Source: Oceanobacillus indicireducens
GTDB taxonomy: Bacteria > Bacillota > Bacilli > Bacillales > Amphibacillaceae
Reading direction: 5' to 3'
Length of the DNA: 32,889 nucleotides
NCBI RefSeq assembly: GCF_014647195.1
Contig: NZ_BMOS01000033.1
Coordinates: 1 to 32,889 of the forward strand
Position numbers and translations under genes: made by a program. The notes below the pieces were generated by a model, which had not been told where the DNA came from, did no database searches, and saw nothing but the letters and a program-made list of their open reading frames with translations. This document shows, one piece after another, positions 1 through 7,585 of the stretch (the stretch's first letter is position 1; every line of letters starts with the position of its first letter).

Positions 1-44
1 AACGAAAACACAGGTTTTTACTAAGAAACTTTTGACAATACGCC
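1..44. repeat. Probable IS terminal inverted repeat (left window edge)
   Basis: About 40 bases here match, with roughly three mismatches, the reverse complement of the last 40 bases of the window. Read outward both begin near CGTATTGTCAAAAG. The TTGTCAAAAG core resembles ISL3-family ends from memory; the family is a guess. Slight differences between the two ends fit left and right ends of one IS better than a pure assembly overlap. No transposase is inside the window. Confidence 0.5.
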
Positions 45-65
45 AACGGGAAAGGGGGTGGACCT

Positions 66-182
66 ATGGAGGCAATGGCAATAATAGTAGCTTTCCTTGC
101 ACTGGTAACCGCAGTAGTTAATCTGACATCGGCTCTACTAAACGCAAGAAAAAAGAAAGACCATCGCTCGGGCAAGCGATAG
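66..182 (+). CDS. Small hydrophobic holin-like toxin peptide
   Basis: This 38-residue open frame begins MEAMAIIVAF, has one hydrophobic segment over residues 4-26, and ends in a basic tail (ARKKKDHRSGKR). A strong ribosome site (AAGGGGGTGG, 54-63) precedes the ATG, closely spaced. The layout (short acidic start, one membrane helix, lysine-rich tail) matches Firmicutes peptides annotated as putative holin-like toxins, which are often the toxin half of type I toxin-antitoxin pairs. No antitoxin RNA was identified. It lies directly beside the probable IS end, so its own promoter may be outside the window or lost. Function is inferred from form only. Confidence 0.6.
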   Translation: MEAMAIIVAFLALVTAVVNLTSALLNARKKKDHRSGKR

Positions 183-194
183 TCAGCTATTATG

Positions 195-218
195 GGCAAG
201 GGAATAAACTCCCTTGCC
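195..218 (+). terminator. Hairpin after the holin-like peptide gene
   Basis: A perfect 9-bp stem GGCAAGGGA/TCCCTTGCC with a 6-base loop lies 12 bases after the stop codon at 182. The following bases are pyrimidine-rich but not a clean T run, so it may be a terminator or an mRNA 3' stabilising hairpin. From here to about 320 no gene is seen. Confidence 0.5.
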
Positions 219-319
219 TCCTCCATATTCTATTTTAAATATAACCGATTTATGCATGAATAGCAACAATTTAACGGTCAGCCAAACCAATTAATACGAA
301 CGTGGCAATCCTAACACAT

Positions 320-745
320 GCTGACCTAGATAAGCCAAAATCATATTATCATTCACCGGAGCGACTTGATACATCCTTGTCTCTCTAAATTTGTTCGACG
401 ACAAGAGCATCCGGCTGATTTCCCCTGATTTTGCGTAAATCCACGAGAAAAAGACTGATTCCGTCTGATTTCTTCTTTACTTTCTCTGAAGGAGTTGTGC
501 GAGCGAGAACAAGGAGTAGATCTGATTGTGTGTGGCTTCATAGTAATGAGTCATTCTATTTCAAGTGTCCGTAATGCCTCTCTAATCGGCATTCTGCTTA
601 CCCCGATCATTTCTGCGAGTTCCGTTTGCACAAGCCATTTTCTCGGCTCAAAGTCTCCTCTTAAAATAGCACTTCTTCAAATACTGCAAACTTGGTTATG
701 TAACATTTCCCGAGTACCGATTTGCAGATTCTTTTGTTTAGACAT
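320..745 (-). pseudogene. Decayed GntR-family transcriptional regulator
   Basis: Read from the ATG at 745, the minus strand gives MSKQKNLQIG, then a typical GntR winged-helix sequence: LAEMIGVSRMPIREALRTLE, then LITMKPH. Two in-frame TGA codons break it, at 677-679 (codon 23, where homologues have a leucine-type residue) and at 551-553 (codon 65, where a glycine before LITMKPH is expected). After LITMKPH no regulator effector domain follows in any one frame, so the C-terminal half is deleted or shifted. It is therefore a pseudogene, not a working repressor. The open frame on the opposite strand at 495-809 is its antisense shadow. The left boundary is approximate. Confidence 0.8.
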
Positions 746-870
746 GTTAACGTCTTCCTTACGCGAGCTTCACTATTCTAAATTGTATCGCAGCAAGGAA
801 GGAATATGAAGTGAAAAGTTGAAAGCAGCGTTTTTTCCTCAAGAGTTTCAATCTTTTTTAGGCTGCTCCT

Positions 871-1332
871 CTAGACCATATAAAATCCGGCGATTTCCAT
901 ATTTTCATTGACCGTTACCTGGAAGGTGATATCCGCGTCATTGAAGACTCCTTTAATTAATACCACTTCATGGTCTTCCACTTCCTCCGTCTCCTTATAT
1001 TCAAAAGCAATGAAATCACCGAGCTGCTCTTCCAGACTCCCCCATATTTCTTGAAGTTCTTCTGCTCCGACTTGTGCAGCCATCGTTTCATCAAAATTTT
1101 CCGTTGCTTCCTCGTATTGCCCGTCACTCAATTGGTCAATAAATTCTTCCGCGACGACAACTGCTTCATCCCTCGTACCGTCTCCATTCTCATCCGTCGT
1201 CTGTTCTTCCGCTGGCTCTATACCTTCTTCTGGAGTTTCTACGGATTCCTCCGTGTTTTTTCCCCCGCTACAGCCTGCTAAAAATAAGATTGCTGCTATT
1301 AGTAAAAAACTTACCACCTGTAATTTCTTCAT
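871..1332 (-). CDS. DUF3887-type lipoprotein
   Basis: The product has 153 residues. A lipoprotein signal ends in the lipobox LAGC (lipidated Cys21), so it should be anchored on the outer face of the membrane. A very acidic linker (about residues 28-58) leads to a small domain with the pattern FDETMAAQ...LQEIWGSLEEQLGDF. The same pattern is found in the N-terminal part of the upstream gene product and fits DUF3887. The ribosome site AAGGAGTGG precedes the ATG. The gene starts 21 bases after the stop of the hydrolase gene, so the two are likely co-transcribed. Its function is unknown; a ligand-binding or enzyme-companion role is plausible. Confidence 0.8.
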   Translation of the reverse strand: MKKLQVVSFLLIAAILFLAGCSGGKNTEESVETPEEGIEPAEEQTTDENGDGTRDEAVVVAEEFIDQLSDGQYEEATENFDETMAAQVGAEELQEIWGSLEEQLGDFIAFEYKETEEVEDHEVVLIKGVFNDADITFQVTVNENMEIAGFYMV

Positions 1333-1353
1333 AAAGACTGTCCACTCCTTATT

Positions 1354-2700
1354 TTAGTTAAATTTTTCCAAAATCCACTCGCCAATATCTTGTATCACAT
1401 TTTCATCCACTTGATTCGGATATTCATATTCCCGAAGCGTCCCTTCTCCCGCTCCTTCATAAGCAATGAAAAAATGATTCAATCCGGGATAGCTGATAAA
1501 CGTTGCGTCATCATGATTTTCCAATAATTCTTGCCAATATGCATAATCTTTATCATAGAAAACTTGGAAATCGTCCTCGCCTTGCAAGATTAGTAACGGC
1601 TTATCCAATTCTCCGATATACGACTGGACATCATATTCAGCCATTTCTTTTAAATAATAGCCATTTATCCCAAATACAGTAACTTCTTTGGACTTCTCTG
1701 TCGTCAGCTTTTGTAAGTTTTGGGCCTTCTGATACTCTTCTTCTACGGACGCCAGCTGTTCCTTCTGTTCCTCTTCATTTGCGATGAGTTTTTCAATCAG
1801 GTATAAATTCTGTTCATAAATAATCTCCCATAAAGGGCGAGGAGAGCCAGCAAGACTGATAAGCCCAGCGAAGTCACCGCCTTCTGCATCGATCCGAGGC
1901 GCGAGCATTCCGCCAAGACTGTGACCTGCCAAGTAAACATGTTCCGGATCAATACGGGGATCAGACTTCACTAATTCAGCAGCCCGAATCGCATCTTCTA
2001 CCGTCTCTTCATAAACTGTCAGATGAGCTGTATGTTTAGCCATCTCGTTACCGTACGCAAGGGTGCGCTTATCATACCGGATAACAGCAATCCCTTGTTC
2101 CGCAAGTCCCCAAGCAAGGTCGCGGAACGGCTTGTAGGCAAAAGCTGTCTCATCTCGATCTGATGGTCCGGAACCATGAACGAGCACCACTGCAGGAAAT
2201 TTTCCTTCGCCTTCTTTAGGAAGTGTAAGCAGTCCTTCTAGCTCATATTCTGTTTCCTTGCCAACAATTATTTCCTCTTCTTTAATCGATTCCGGCAACT
2301 CCCTTTTAGTAAATCCGTCTGATAAACTCAAGCCAACTAAACGCGTTTCCTTATTAAAAATCAAGCGAATATCAAAGTAATCCGTTGTGTACTCAAGACT
2401 CGCTTCTACAACATCCAGATCTTCCGTCAGGTTGTCCGCTTGCAAGGAACTTAATTCAACAAAGTCTCCCTCTGTTACTTTCTCTTCCCAATCGCGCGCA
2501 AGTTCAACCGCAGACAATGATTCCTGCAATTCATTGGAAAACCAAATTTCATATAGCTTATCATATTCCCCTGCTTGTAATAAACCTATCACTTCTTCCC
2601 CCGCTTCTTCAACTGTCGGTGCCGGCGGATCATCTTTAGCACAACCTATTAATAAAACAAGGATTATCAAGCACCCCAGCATTAGCCAATTCGTACGCAT
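1354..2700 (-). CDS. Secreted lipoprotein alpha/beta hydrolase with DUF3887 domain
   Basis: This 448-residue protein is a likely surface-anchored esterase or acyl hydrolase. It has a signal peptide with lipobox LIGC (Cys20), a DUF3887-like domain (about 30-125), then an alpha/beta hydrolase fold. The oxyanion region is HGSGPSDRDE (from His175), the nucleophile elbow GHSLGG carries Ser261, and the likely acid and base are the Asp in GEDDFQV (about 376) and His409 in GLNHFF. I chose the ATG at 2700 rather than 2715 because GGAGGTAA overlaps the earlier ATG codon and is well spaced for the second. It is the first gene of a two-gene unit with the smaller DUF3887 lipoprotein, which looks like a duplicate of its N-terminal domain. 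The substrate cannot be told. Confidence 0.88.
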   Translation of the reverse strand: MRTNWLMLGCLIILVLLIGCAKDDPPAPTVEEAGEEVIGLLQAGEYDKLYEIWFSNELQESLSAVELARDWEEKVTEGDFVELSSLQADNLTEDLDVVEASLEYTTDYFDIRLIFNKETRLVGLSLSDGFTKRELPESIKEEEIIVGKETEYELEGLLTLPKEGEGKFPAVVLVHGSGPSDRDETAFAYKPFRDLAWGLAEQGIAVIRYDKRTLAYGNEMAKHTAHLTVYEETVEDAIRAAELVKSDPRIDPEHVYLAGHSLGGMLAPRIDAEGGDFAGLISLAGSPRPLWEIIYEQNLYLIEKLIANEEEQKEQLASVEEEYQKAQNLQKLTTEKSKEVTVFGINGYYLKEMAEYDVQSYIGELDKPLLILQGEDDFQVFYDKDYAYWQELLENHDDATFISYPGLNHFFIAYEGAGEGTLREYEYPNQVDENVIQDIGEWILEKFN

Positions 2701-2861
2701 GGGCGTTACCTCCATTATGTATGTTCAATCACTTGTATTACGGAATAATTAGAAAAAGGTTTCGTCTTTACTTAACTAATCATCACAATTTTTGCTCATT
2801 GTTTCACTTAATAAAATTGAATAAGATCCGTTTTTTCCTTTCTTCTATGTTACCATAATGC

Positions 2862-2894
2862 AAAAAGGATTAATCAGATAGACCTGATTAATCC
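2862..2894 (-). terminator. Terminator of the YjcZ-type gene
   Basis: On the minus strand an 11-bp perfect stem (GGATTAATCAG/CTGATTAATCC, loop 5) is followed by TTTTTG. It lies about 70 bases after the stop codon at 2962. Confidence 0.75.
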
Positions 2895-2961
2895 AAATGC
2901 ACATAAGTGGTAAAGTATACACTTTTCCGACGGGGAGAGAATCAATGGTTGCAGGCGAATC

Positions 2962-3072
2962 CTAATAGCCCCAGCCAACATAGGATGTACCTACAATAAT
3001 TAAAAGGATGAATAACACAACAATCAAGGCGAAACCTCCGCCATATCCACCATATCCTTTCACTTCACTCAT
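2962..3072 (-). CDS. YjcZ-family small sporulation protein
   Basis: A 36-residue gene. The product starts [20 protein letters not shown], continues with a hydrophobic segment and ends [10 protein letters not shown] Gly/Tyr-rich head followed by one membrane helix and a short Trp-Gly-Tyr tail is the hallmark of the YjcZ family, small spore-associated proteins present in many copies in Bacillaceae. The ribosome site AGGAGGTG is ideal. The ATG at 3072 is used because the overlapping ATG four bases upstream runs into a stop after three codons. A sigma-K-like promoter lies upstream. Confidence 0.88.
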   Translation of the reverse strand: MSEVKGYGGYGGGFALIVVLFILLIIVGTSYVGWGY

Positions 3073-3101
3073 TCATAACACCTCCTATCCCTTGATACGA
3101 T

Positions 3102-3129
3102 TACTATATGAAATAAAATAAAAACGGTT
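3102..3129 (-). promoter_or_regulatory. Possible sigma-K promoter for the YjcZ-type gene
   Basis: On the minus strand CATATAGTA (3102-3110) matches the sigma-K -10 consensus CATAnnnTA. AACC (3126-3129) lies 15 bases upstream and fits the -35 element, though the spacing is one base shorter than usual. It stands about 30 bases before the gene. This agrees with late mother-cell expression; no experiment is implied. Confidence 0.45.
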
Positions 3130-3224
3130 ATAGTTAGTAACCCAGTGATGACAATATGGAAGTCATTACTAGAGATTTTTGTTATTGAATATTTGAAATA
3201 CCAATTGTTCACGTAATACATTTT

Positions 3225-3380
3225 TCACGCATTAACGGTCTGTAATTCCCCCACCTCTATACATGAGGGAAGCCCCAACTTGTGAGGGTGGGGAATATAC
3301 AGTCCGTAAATCCCTGATTCTGTTCAACTAACATTCAGTGGGGAGGGAAGGAATTCCCCACTGAATGAAGTTTCACTTTA
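3225..3380 (+). repeat. 155-bp two-hairpin element, copy 1
   Basis: This copy starts TCACGCATTAACGG and ends GAAGTTTCACTTTA. It holds a long left hairpin (ACGGTCTGTA pairing with TACAGTCCGT, continued by ATTCCCC/GGGGAAT) and a right hairpin CATTCAGTGGGGA/TTCCCCACTGAATG. The same layout recurs at 13872-14025 and 29223-29377. No coding frame is present. Subterminal hairpins with no terminal inverted repeats suggest a non-autonomous IS200/IS605-type element, but this is inference. It fills most of the gap between 3072 and 3490. Confidence 0.85.
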
Positions 3381-3448
3381 TGGTTTTTTTGCTTAATATT
3401 TTGGCGAAAACTCCAGTATAACTGTCCCTTTAATATTTATTACTACTG

Positions 3449-3456
3449 CATACAAT
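3449..3456 (+). promoter_or_regulatory. Possible mother-cell sigma-E/sigma-K -10 element
   Basis: CATACAAT matches the sigma-E -10 consensus, and CATACAATA also fits the sigma-K form CATAnnnTA. It lies 41 bases before the GTG start at 3490. No good -35 element is visible, so the call is tentative. Confidence 0.35.
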
Positions 3457-3489
3457 ATTAAGAACTTTAAATATTTTGGAGGTGACATT

Positions 3490-3747
3490 GTGTCCGTTGA
3501 ACATTATCATAAATTGTGTAATCAATATATGGGAAGAGCTGTAAGAATAAGAACCCATGATGGAAGGGTTCATCATGGAATTATCCGCCACGTTGACCGT
3601 AGAAGAGTATATTTAGAACCAATTCGGTCAAATAGAAATTTAGGTGGTTTTGGTTATGGATATTATGGATATGGATATGGATTTGGCTTTGGAATAGCAT
3701 TAGGAGCAATTGCCGGTATAGCTTTAGCATCATTATTCTTTTGGTAG
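3490..3747 (+). CDS. Small Sm-like/glycine-rich membrane protein, probably spore-related
   Basis: An 85-residue protein in three parts. Residues 1-45 (YMGRAVRIRTHDGRVHHGII, then RRRVYLEPI) look like two or three strands of a small Sm-like barrel. Residues 51-68 are Gly/Tyr/Phe rich (GYGYYGYGYGFGFG). Residues 66-85 form a hydrophobic membrane helix ending FFW. The start is GTG behind a strong GGAGGTGA site. Neighbouring spore-type genes and a mother-cell-like promoter suggest a spore coat or cortex role. I do not recognise a characterised homologue. Confidence 0.75.
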   Translation: MSVEHYHKLCNQYMGRAVRIRTHDGRVHHGIIRHVDRRRVYLEPIRSNRNLGGFGYGYYGYGYGFGFGIALGAIAGIALASLFFW

Positions 3748-3760
3748 TCCTTTATCCCAC

Positions 3761-3795
3761 AATGGCTTGAAAAATATTCAAGCCATTTGTTCCTT
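3761..3795 (+). terminator. Terminator after the Sm-like gene
   Basis: The perfect 11-bp stem AATGGCTTGAA/TTCAAGCCATT (3761-3771 and 3777-3787) is followed by TGTTCCTTTTC, 14 bases after the stop codon. Confidence 0.65.
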
Positions 3796-3837
3796 TTCAC
3801 TTCAAGTTAAAAGTTATGTATTGGAGGGGTCGAATAC

Positions 3838-4074
3838 ATGTTTCCAGAAAGACCAAGACGACCTATGCCGTTATATCCATATAGACAACCGTATAGACAA
3901 CAACGAAGGGCACCTAGGCATAGACAGGGTTTTCCAAGGGATTCCAGCTTGTTTACAAATATTCGGACTCCCGATGGGGATTGGGATTTTGACAAAATGA
4001 TTAAAACTGGAAGAAAAGCCATGGATTTATACAATCAGGTGAGCCCGTATATTACAAGATTTATTAGAAGATAA
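3838..4074 (+). CDS. YppG-like protein
   Basis: A 78-residue basic protein. The N-terminal half is rich in Pro, Arg, Gln and Tyr (MFPERPRRPMPLYPYRQPYR). The C-terminal half has DGDWDFDKMIKTGRKAMDLY followed by NQVSPYITRF, the signature of the YppG-like family (PF14179 from memory). A GGAGGGG site precedes the ATG. The family function is unknown; members occur in spore formers. It lies between the Sm-like gene and a methyltransferase on the same strand. Confidence 0.8.
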   Translation: MFPERPRRPMPLYPYRQPYRQQRRAPRHRQGFPRDSSLFTNIRTPDGDWDFDKMIKTGRKAMDLYNQVSPYITRFIRR

Positions 4075-4091
4075 ATAAGGGGGAAATGCTA

Positions 4092-4805
4092 TTGGGTCAT
4101 ACGTACCTTGATTGTTTAGCTGTACTCGGAATTGGTGGAGCACATCCAGGGGGCCTAAAACTAACAAAAGAAATTCTTTCCGGGGAAGCGCTAGATCAAA
4201 GTAAATCCGTCCTGGAAATTGGATGTGGAACTGGTCAAACATCGGCTTATATTGCCGAACATTACGGATGTCATGTTGTTGCTTTGGACAATAGCAATAT
4301 AATGCTGGATAAAGCGAAACAAAGATTTGCTACGATAAATTCAGCTGTTGAAACCATCCACGGAAATGTTGAAAGACTTCCATTTGCTGATGATTCTTTT
4401 GATTTTATTCTTTCCGAATCTGTTCTGTCCTTTACGGATATTGCCTTATCCATCTCTGAATGCCAACGTCTATTAAAGCAGGGCGGTAAATTGCTGATGA
4501 TTGAGATAGTGCATGAACAACCATTATCTGAAAAAGAAGAGATGAAAATAAAAGATTTCTACGGATTTTCACAATTACTGAGTGAAAATGGGTGGGTAAG
4601 ATTACTTCGGCAAGGAGGGTTCGAGCAAGTAAGCGTCGAAAAACATGCAATAATATTCGATGAACATGATTTAAAACATGCTACTGAATTTTCTCCATCA
4701 GAAAACGTAAGCCATGAATATTTTAATATCCTTAAGGAACATGAGTATCTATCAAATTTCTATAAAGATAATTTAGGTTATCGTATATTCCGATGCAGTA
4801 GCTAG
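4092..4805 (+). CDS. Class I SAM-dependent methyltransferase
   Basis: A 237-residue Rossmann-fold methyltransferase. SAM motif I is LEIGCGTGQTSAYIAEHYGC near residue 38, with the acidic motif II VALDNS, then NVERLPFADDSFDFILSESV (motifs III and IV) and LKQGGKLLMIE. The N-terminus ends LGIGGAHPGG, as in related Bacillus proteins of unknown target. I chose TTG at 4092: the AAGGGGG site (4077-4083) is 8 bases from it but only 2 from the ATG at 4086. It starts 17 bases after the YppG-like stop and could share its transcript. The methylated substrate is not known. Confidence 0.85.
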   Translation: MGHTYLDCLAVLGIGGAHPGGLKLTKEILSGEALDQSKSVLEIGCGTGQTSAYIAEHYGCHVVALDNSNIMLDKAKQRFATINSAVETIHGNVERLPFADDSFDFILSESVLSFTDIALSISECQRLLKQGGKLLMIEIVHEQPLSEKEEMKIKDFYGFSQLLSENGWVRLLRQGGFEQVSVEKHAIIFDEHDLKHATEFSPSENVSHEYFNILKEHEYLSNFYKDNLGYRIFRCSS

Positions 4806-4809
4806 TCAC

Positions 4810-5322
4810 TTACTCATTTTTAGAGGTTGTATATTCTCTTTGAAGATTAATTGCAGAAATCACCGCCCCGATGGCTTGGGTCCACGCCCCCACTACGTCT
4901 AATAAACTAGCATCTACGTTTTCCGTTTGTTCCTTTATTCCAGAGATTGCTTGAATGCTATTGCCGACAACCTGTAAAAAATCCCCTTGAAAAGCAATAA
5001 AATCACTTTCTATTATTGCCGGTACTAACGCAAGGCCGCCTCCTGCCGCTTGAATAAGATTGCCTTTAATTTCAAGACTGGCATTCTCTTTATATAACCC
5101 TGTAATAACAAAGAGATTTCCAATAGATTGCACCTTATTAGCAATTTTACTTTCAGGATTAGTTGTGGCATCCGCCATTACAGCACTTCCAACAGCCTGT
5201 AAAACATTTCCGGTCTTCGCAAAAACTTTTCCATCATCTTCAACAAAGGGGGGATCAATTGCATTGATGATCGTTCCAGCCGCTTGTATCCATGCCCCAA
5301 TAACGATTTGATTAGCAACCAT
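4810..5322 (-). CDS. Repetitive GNxxQAxG protein (DUF6944-like)
   Basis: A 170-residue protein built from imperfect repeats of about 30-40 residues centred on the pattern G(N/A)xxQAxG: GAWIQAAGTII, GNVLQAVGSAV, QSIGNLFVITG, GNLIQAAGGGL, GDFLQVVGNSI, GAWTQAIGAVI. The first and last repeats are nearly the same, so the protein begins and ends alike. There is no signal peptide or catalytic motif. A clear AAAGGTGAG site precedes the ATG. It resembles Bacillus 'repetitive proteins' grouped as DUF6944, named from memory. It converges on the methyltransferase gene, with 4 bases between stops. Function unknown. Confidence 0.72.
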   Translation of the reverse strand: MVANQIVIGAWIQAAGTIINAIDPPFVEDDGKVFAKTGNVLQAVGSAVMADATTNPESKIANKVQSIGNLFVITGLYKENASLEIKGNLIQAAGGGLALVPAIIESDFIAFQGDFLQVVGNSIQAISGIKEQTENVDASLLDVVGAWTQAIGAVISAINLQREYTTSKNE

Positions 5323-5542
5323 GGGCTCACCTTTTTCGAAATTACTTCTACGCTTATCAGAAAGGTGGGTGGGACTTCTCTCATCAAACGGAGAAAAGTG
5401 CTTAAGTTATTATATATAGAAGTAAAAGAAATTGTGAGGATTAATTAAACTACCCGCTTCATTAACAAAGTGGGATATCTATTCTTCTTTAGATTCACGC
5501 TACTTGTCCTAATTTAAGTTAATAACCTAGAAAAAAAGATTA

Positions 5543-5648
5543 CATCCAATGGTTGCTTCTGTATATCTAGTCTTCATGCACAATGCTACCTGCTTTTAAA
5601 CACCGAACCTATCTTCAATAAGATTTTAAAAAAAGCAATCATTGGATG
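5543..5648 (-). terminator. Long-loop terminator after pucA
   Basis: The inverted repeat CATCCAATG(G)TTGCT/AGCAAT(C)ATTGGATG (5543-5557 and 5634-5648) flanks a loop of about 76 bases with its own small hairpin (ATCTT/AAGAT). On the minus strand it is followed by TAATCTTTTTTT. The rest of the gap 5323-5542 shows no gene. Confidence 0.55.
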
Positions 5649-5658
5649 AATACCGATA

Positions 5659-6711
5659 TTAACCAGTTATTCCGGCCTTCTTTCTATTTTTTACTTTGAT
5701 TAATTCGGCACATATACTAACTGCAATTTCTTCCGGCCCCTCGACGAAAATCTCCAACCCGACAGGAGAATGAATATTCCCATGTAGAAGGTTAGGATGC
5801 AGCAAGCGTCTCGTCCGCTCCTTTGGCCCCAATATTCCGAGATAATCTGGCGGATATGAGCGAATTCGGTGCAAGATATCTTTATCCCTTTGAAAATGAT
5901 GTGTCATAACAAGGACAAAACTGTTTTTCGGAAGTTTATTCCCATCTAAATAGATGTGCGGGAAATCAACGATGAAGTGATTGGCCATAGGGAAATTCTC
6001 TTTATTACATCTCTCGGGCCGCGGGTCGATCAAATGGATAGAAAAGTCTAGCTTTGATGCCAATTCCACTAAGGGTTCCACATCCGGTCCTGCTCCAAAA
6101 ATAAAGAGTGGAACCCTAGGTGTGTACAATTCCAGCAAGACTCGCTCATCATTTTCGAGTGCAATAATCTTTATCTGCCCTTCTCCAGCAAAAAAATTCT
6201 TCAAGTCTGGTATATTCTCGTCTATGTAATTTATCCTTTTGAAAAAAGTTCCATCTTCACAATAATAAAACCAGTCATCCGAGTCATTATTCTCACTCAT
6301 CAACTTAACGGAAATCACGCTACTTCCTGAATTTAGCCTGTCGTCTAGCCACTCCCATGCAGCACGGCCATTTTCATCCTTCCAAATTTCCCAGCCAGTA
6401 ATTTCTAAGTACAGGTTAACAATCCCGTTACATCCAGCACCTTGGCCCCAGCCCGCATCATCTTCACTTGTTAAATTGTATGTCAGCACTTTGCTTTTAC
6501 CAGTTTCAAAGATTTCAAGTGCATGATGAATGAGATCTGTTTCCAAGCAGCCACCACTGATTATCCCATAGGTTTCTCCCTTTTCATTAATAAGCATTTT
6601 CGCTCCTTCATGGCGGTATGCTGAACCCTCGACAGCAATTACTGTTACCAATACAAAGTTTTCATTTTTCCTTTCTTTTAAAACGTGGAGCATCCGAGAA
6701 ATATCATTCAT
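5659..6711 (-). CDS. pucA: XdhC/PucA-type molybdenum hydroxylase maturation factor
   Basis: The 350-residue XdhC-family protein binds molybdenum cofactor and takes part in its sulfuration and insertion into xanthine dehydrogenase in the cytoplasm. The N-terminal XdhC/CoxI domain shows EGSAYRHEGAKMLI, the GGCLE motif near residue 54 and GQGAGCNG. The C-terminal Rossmann domain has FIFGAGPDVEPL near residue 205 and LIDPRPER. Its ATG overlaps the end of the MobA-like gene by 8 bases, so translation is coupled. The subunits it should serve are encoded at 9852-13503. The assignment as the counterpart of Bacillus subtilis PucA rests on domain order and this context. Confidence 0.88.
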   Translation of the reverse strand: MNDISRMLHVLKERKNENFVLVTVIAVEGSAYRHEGAKMLINEKGETYGIISGGCLETDLIHHALEIFETGKSKVLTYNLTSEDDAGWGQGAGCNGIVNLYLEITGWEIWKDENGRAAWEWLDDRLNSGSSVISVKLMSENNDSDDWFYYCEDGTFFKRINYIDENIPDLKNFFAGEGQIKIIALENDERVLLELYTPRVPLFIFGAGPDVEPLVELASKLDFSIHLIDPRPERCNKENFPMANHFIVDFPHIYLDGNKLPKNSFVLVMTHHFQRDKDILHRIRSYPPDYLGILGPKERTRRLLHPNLLHGNIHSPVGLEIFVEGPEEIAVSICAELIKVKNRKKAGITG

Positions 6712-7336
6712 ATGATGGAATATCTCCTTTCAGCAACTTTTTATAGTCGAGCGGGGTATCAATATCCTCTGGATAGATATGCTTGCTCTCGCACAGTATG
6801 AGAAAATCGAAATTTGCACGTATGATATCTCTTCCTCCTTTATCCCCTGTTACAGTGCTTAATTCAGAGAAGAAATGATGAGAGAATAGAATGGGATGAC
6901 CTACTTTACCATCTCGGTACTTCATTTGTATGATAGCTTTCGGACAGTATTCATGTTCTGCACGCATTTGCTGGAAGACGTATCGAATTGCCTTTATATC
7001 AGTGGTCGATATGGTCGGCTGATCCCCTAAAAATAGGATGACGGCTTCTGCATCAATAGGCAGGGAACGGATGCCCAGTGATAAACTATGACCCATTCCA
7101 CTTTCCGGTGAGTAATTCATAATAGCGGTATGTCCATAATCATGTACTATCCCCCTTAAGCAGGCATCGTGATGGGGAATGACGACATTGACCGACTGAA
7201 AAACAGCGGCCGATATTTTATTCAGTACATGTTCAAGGATAGAAATCCCCCGCCAGCTTAAATGTAGTTTTGGTTTATCCTTTCCTCCCATTCGCACGGA
7301 TTGCCCACTAGCCAAAACAATTCCGTATAGCCCCAT
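6704..7336 (-). CDS. pucB: MobA/MocA-like cofactor nucleotidyltransferase (PucB-type)
   Basis: A 210-residue NTP-transferase that should attach a nucleotide (CMP or GMP) to molybdopterin for the hydroxylase. The nucleotide-binding start is GIVLASGQSVRMGGKDKPKL. ILFLGDQPTIS holds the metal-binding Asp, and GHPILFS and GDKGGRDII are typical of the MobA-like group. The ATG at 7336 is preferred over upstream in-frame codons because GGGAGG stands 8 bases before it. It lies 46 bases after the small YIEGIA partner gene and overlaps pucA by 8 bases, so all four genes from 8470 to 5659 may form one transcript. Confidence 0.87.
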   Translation of the reverse strand: MGLYGIVLASGQSVRMGGKDKPKLHLSWRGISILEHVLNKISAAVFQSVNVVIPHHDACLRGIVHDYGHTAIMNYSPESGMGHSLSLGIRSLPIDAEAVILFLGDQPTISTTDIKAIRYVFQQMRAEHEYCPKAIIQMKYRDGKVGHPILFSHHFFSELSTVTGDKGGRDIIRANFDFLILCESKHIYPEDIDTPLDYKKLLKGDIPSYE

Positions 7337-7382
7337 ATCCAATACCTCCCGAACGATTGAACGGAAATTTAGTATTAATGTA

Positions 7383-7571
7383 TTAATGTGCAACGAGGAT
7401 CATTGTGTTTACATCCACTTCATGTACAGAAGCATCAAGAGTTCTTGACAATGTTGTACTGACTTTTTGTAAGGTCTCTCTGTCGCGCGTAACAAAGACT
7501 GGTGCACCACCGGCTTTGATTGTCTCATCCTGTGTAGATATAATCGCAATAATTTTAGTAGGTTGTTCCAT
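7383..7571 (-). CDS. Small partner ('capping complex subunit') of the YIEGIA protein
   Basis: A 62-residue soluble protein, MEQPTKIIAIISTQDETIKA, followed by a compact alpha/beta sequence with GGAPVFVTRDRE. In Bacillaceae a gene of this size regularly follows the YIEGIA gene and carries the name capping complex subunit for YIEGIA (from memory). It starts 14 bases after the YIEGIA gene stop. There are no membrane segments. The biochemical role is unknown; an association with the spore or forespore membrane is only a suggestion. Confidence 0.72.
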   Translation of the reverse strand: MEQPTKIIAIISTQDETIKAGGAPVFVTRDRETLQKVSTTLSRTLDASVHEVDVNTMILVAH

Positions 7572-7585
7572 CTTTATGCCCCCTA

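Noticed and set aside
32-60. Outward sigma-A promoter from TTGACA at 32-37
   Set aside because: No -10 box lies at a workable distance; the hexamer is part of the inverted repeat.
495-809. Open frame of 104 codons on the plus strand
   Set aside because: It is antisense to the recognisable GntR sequence, has no family resemblance and poor codon use.
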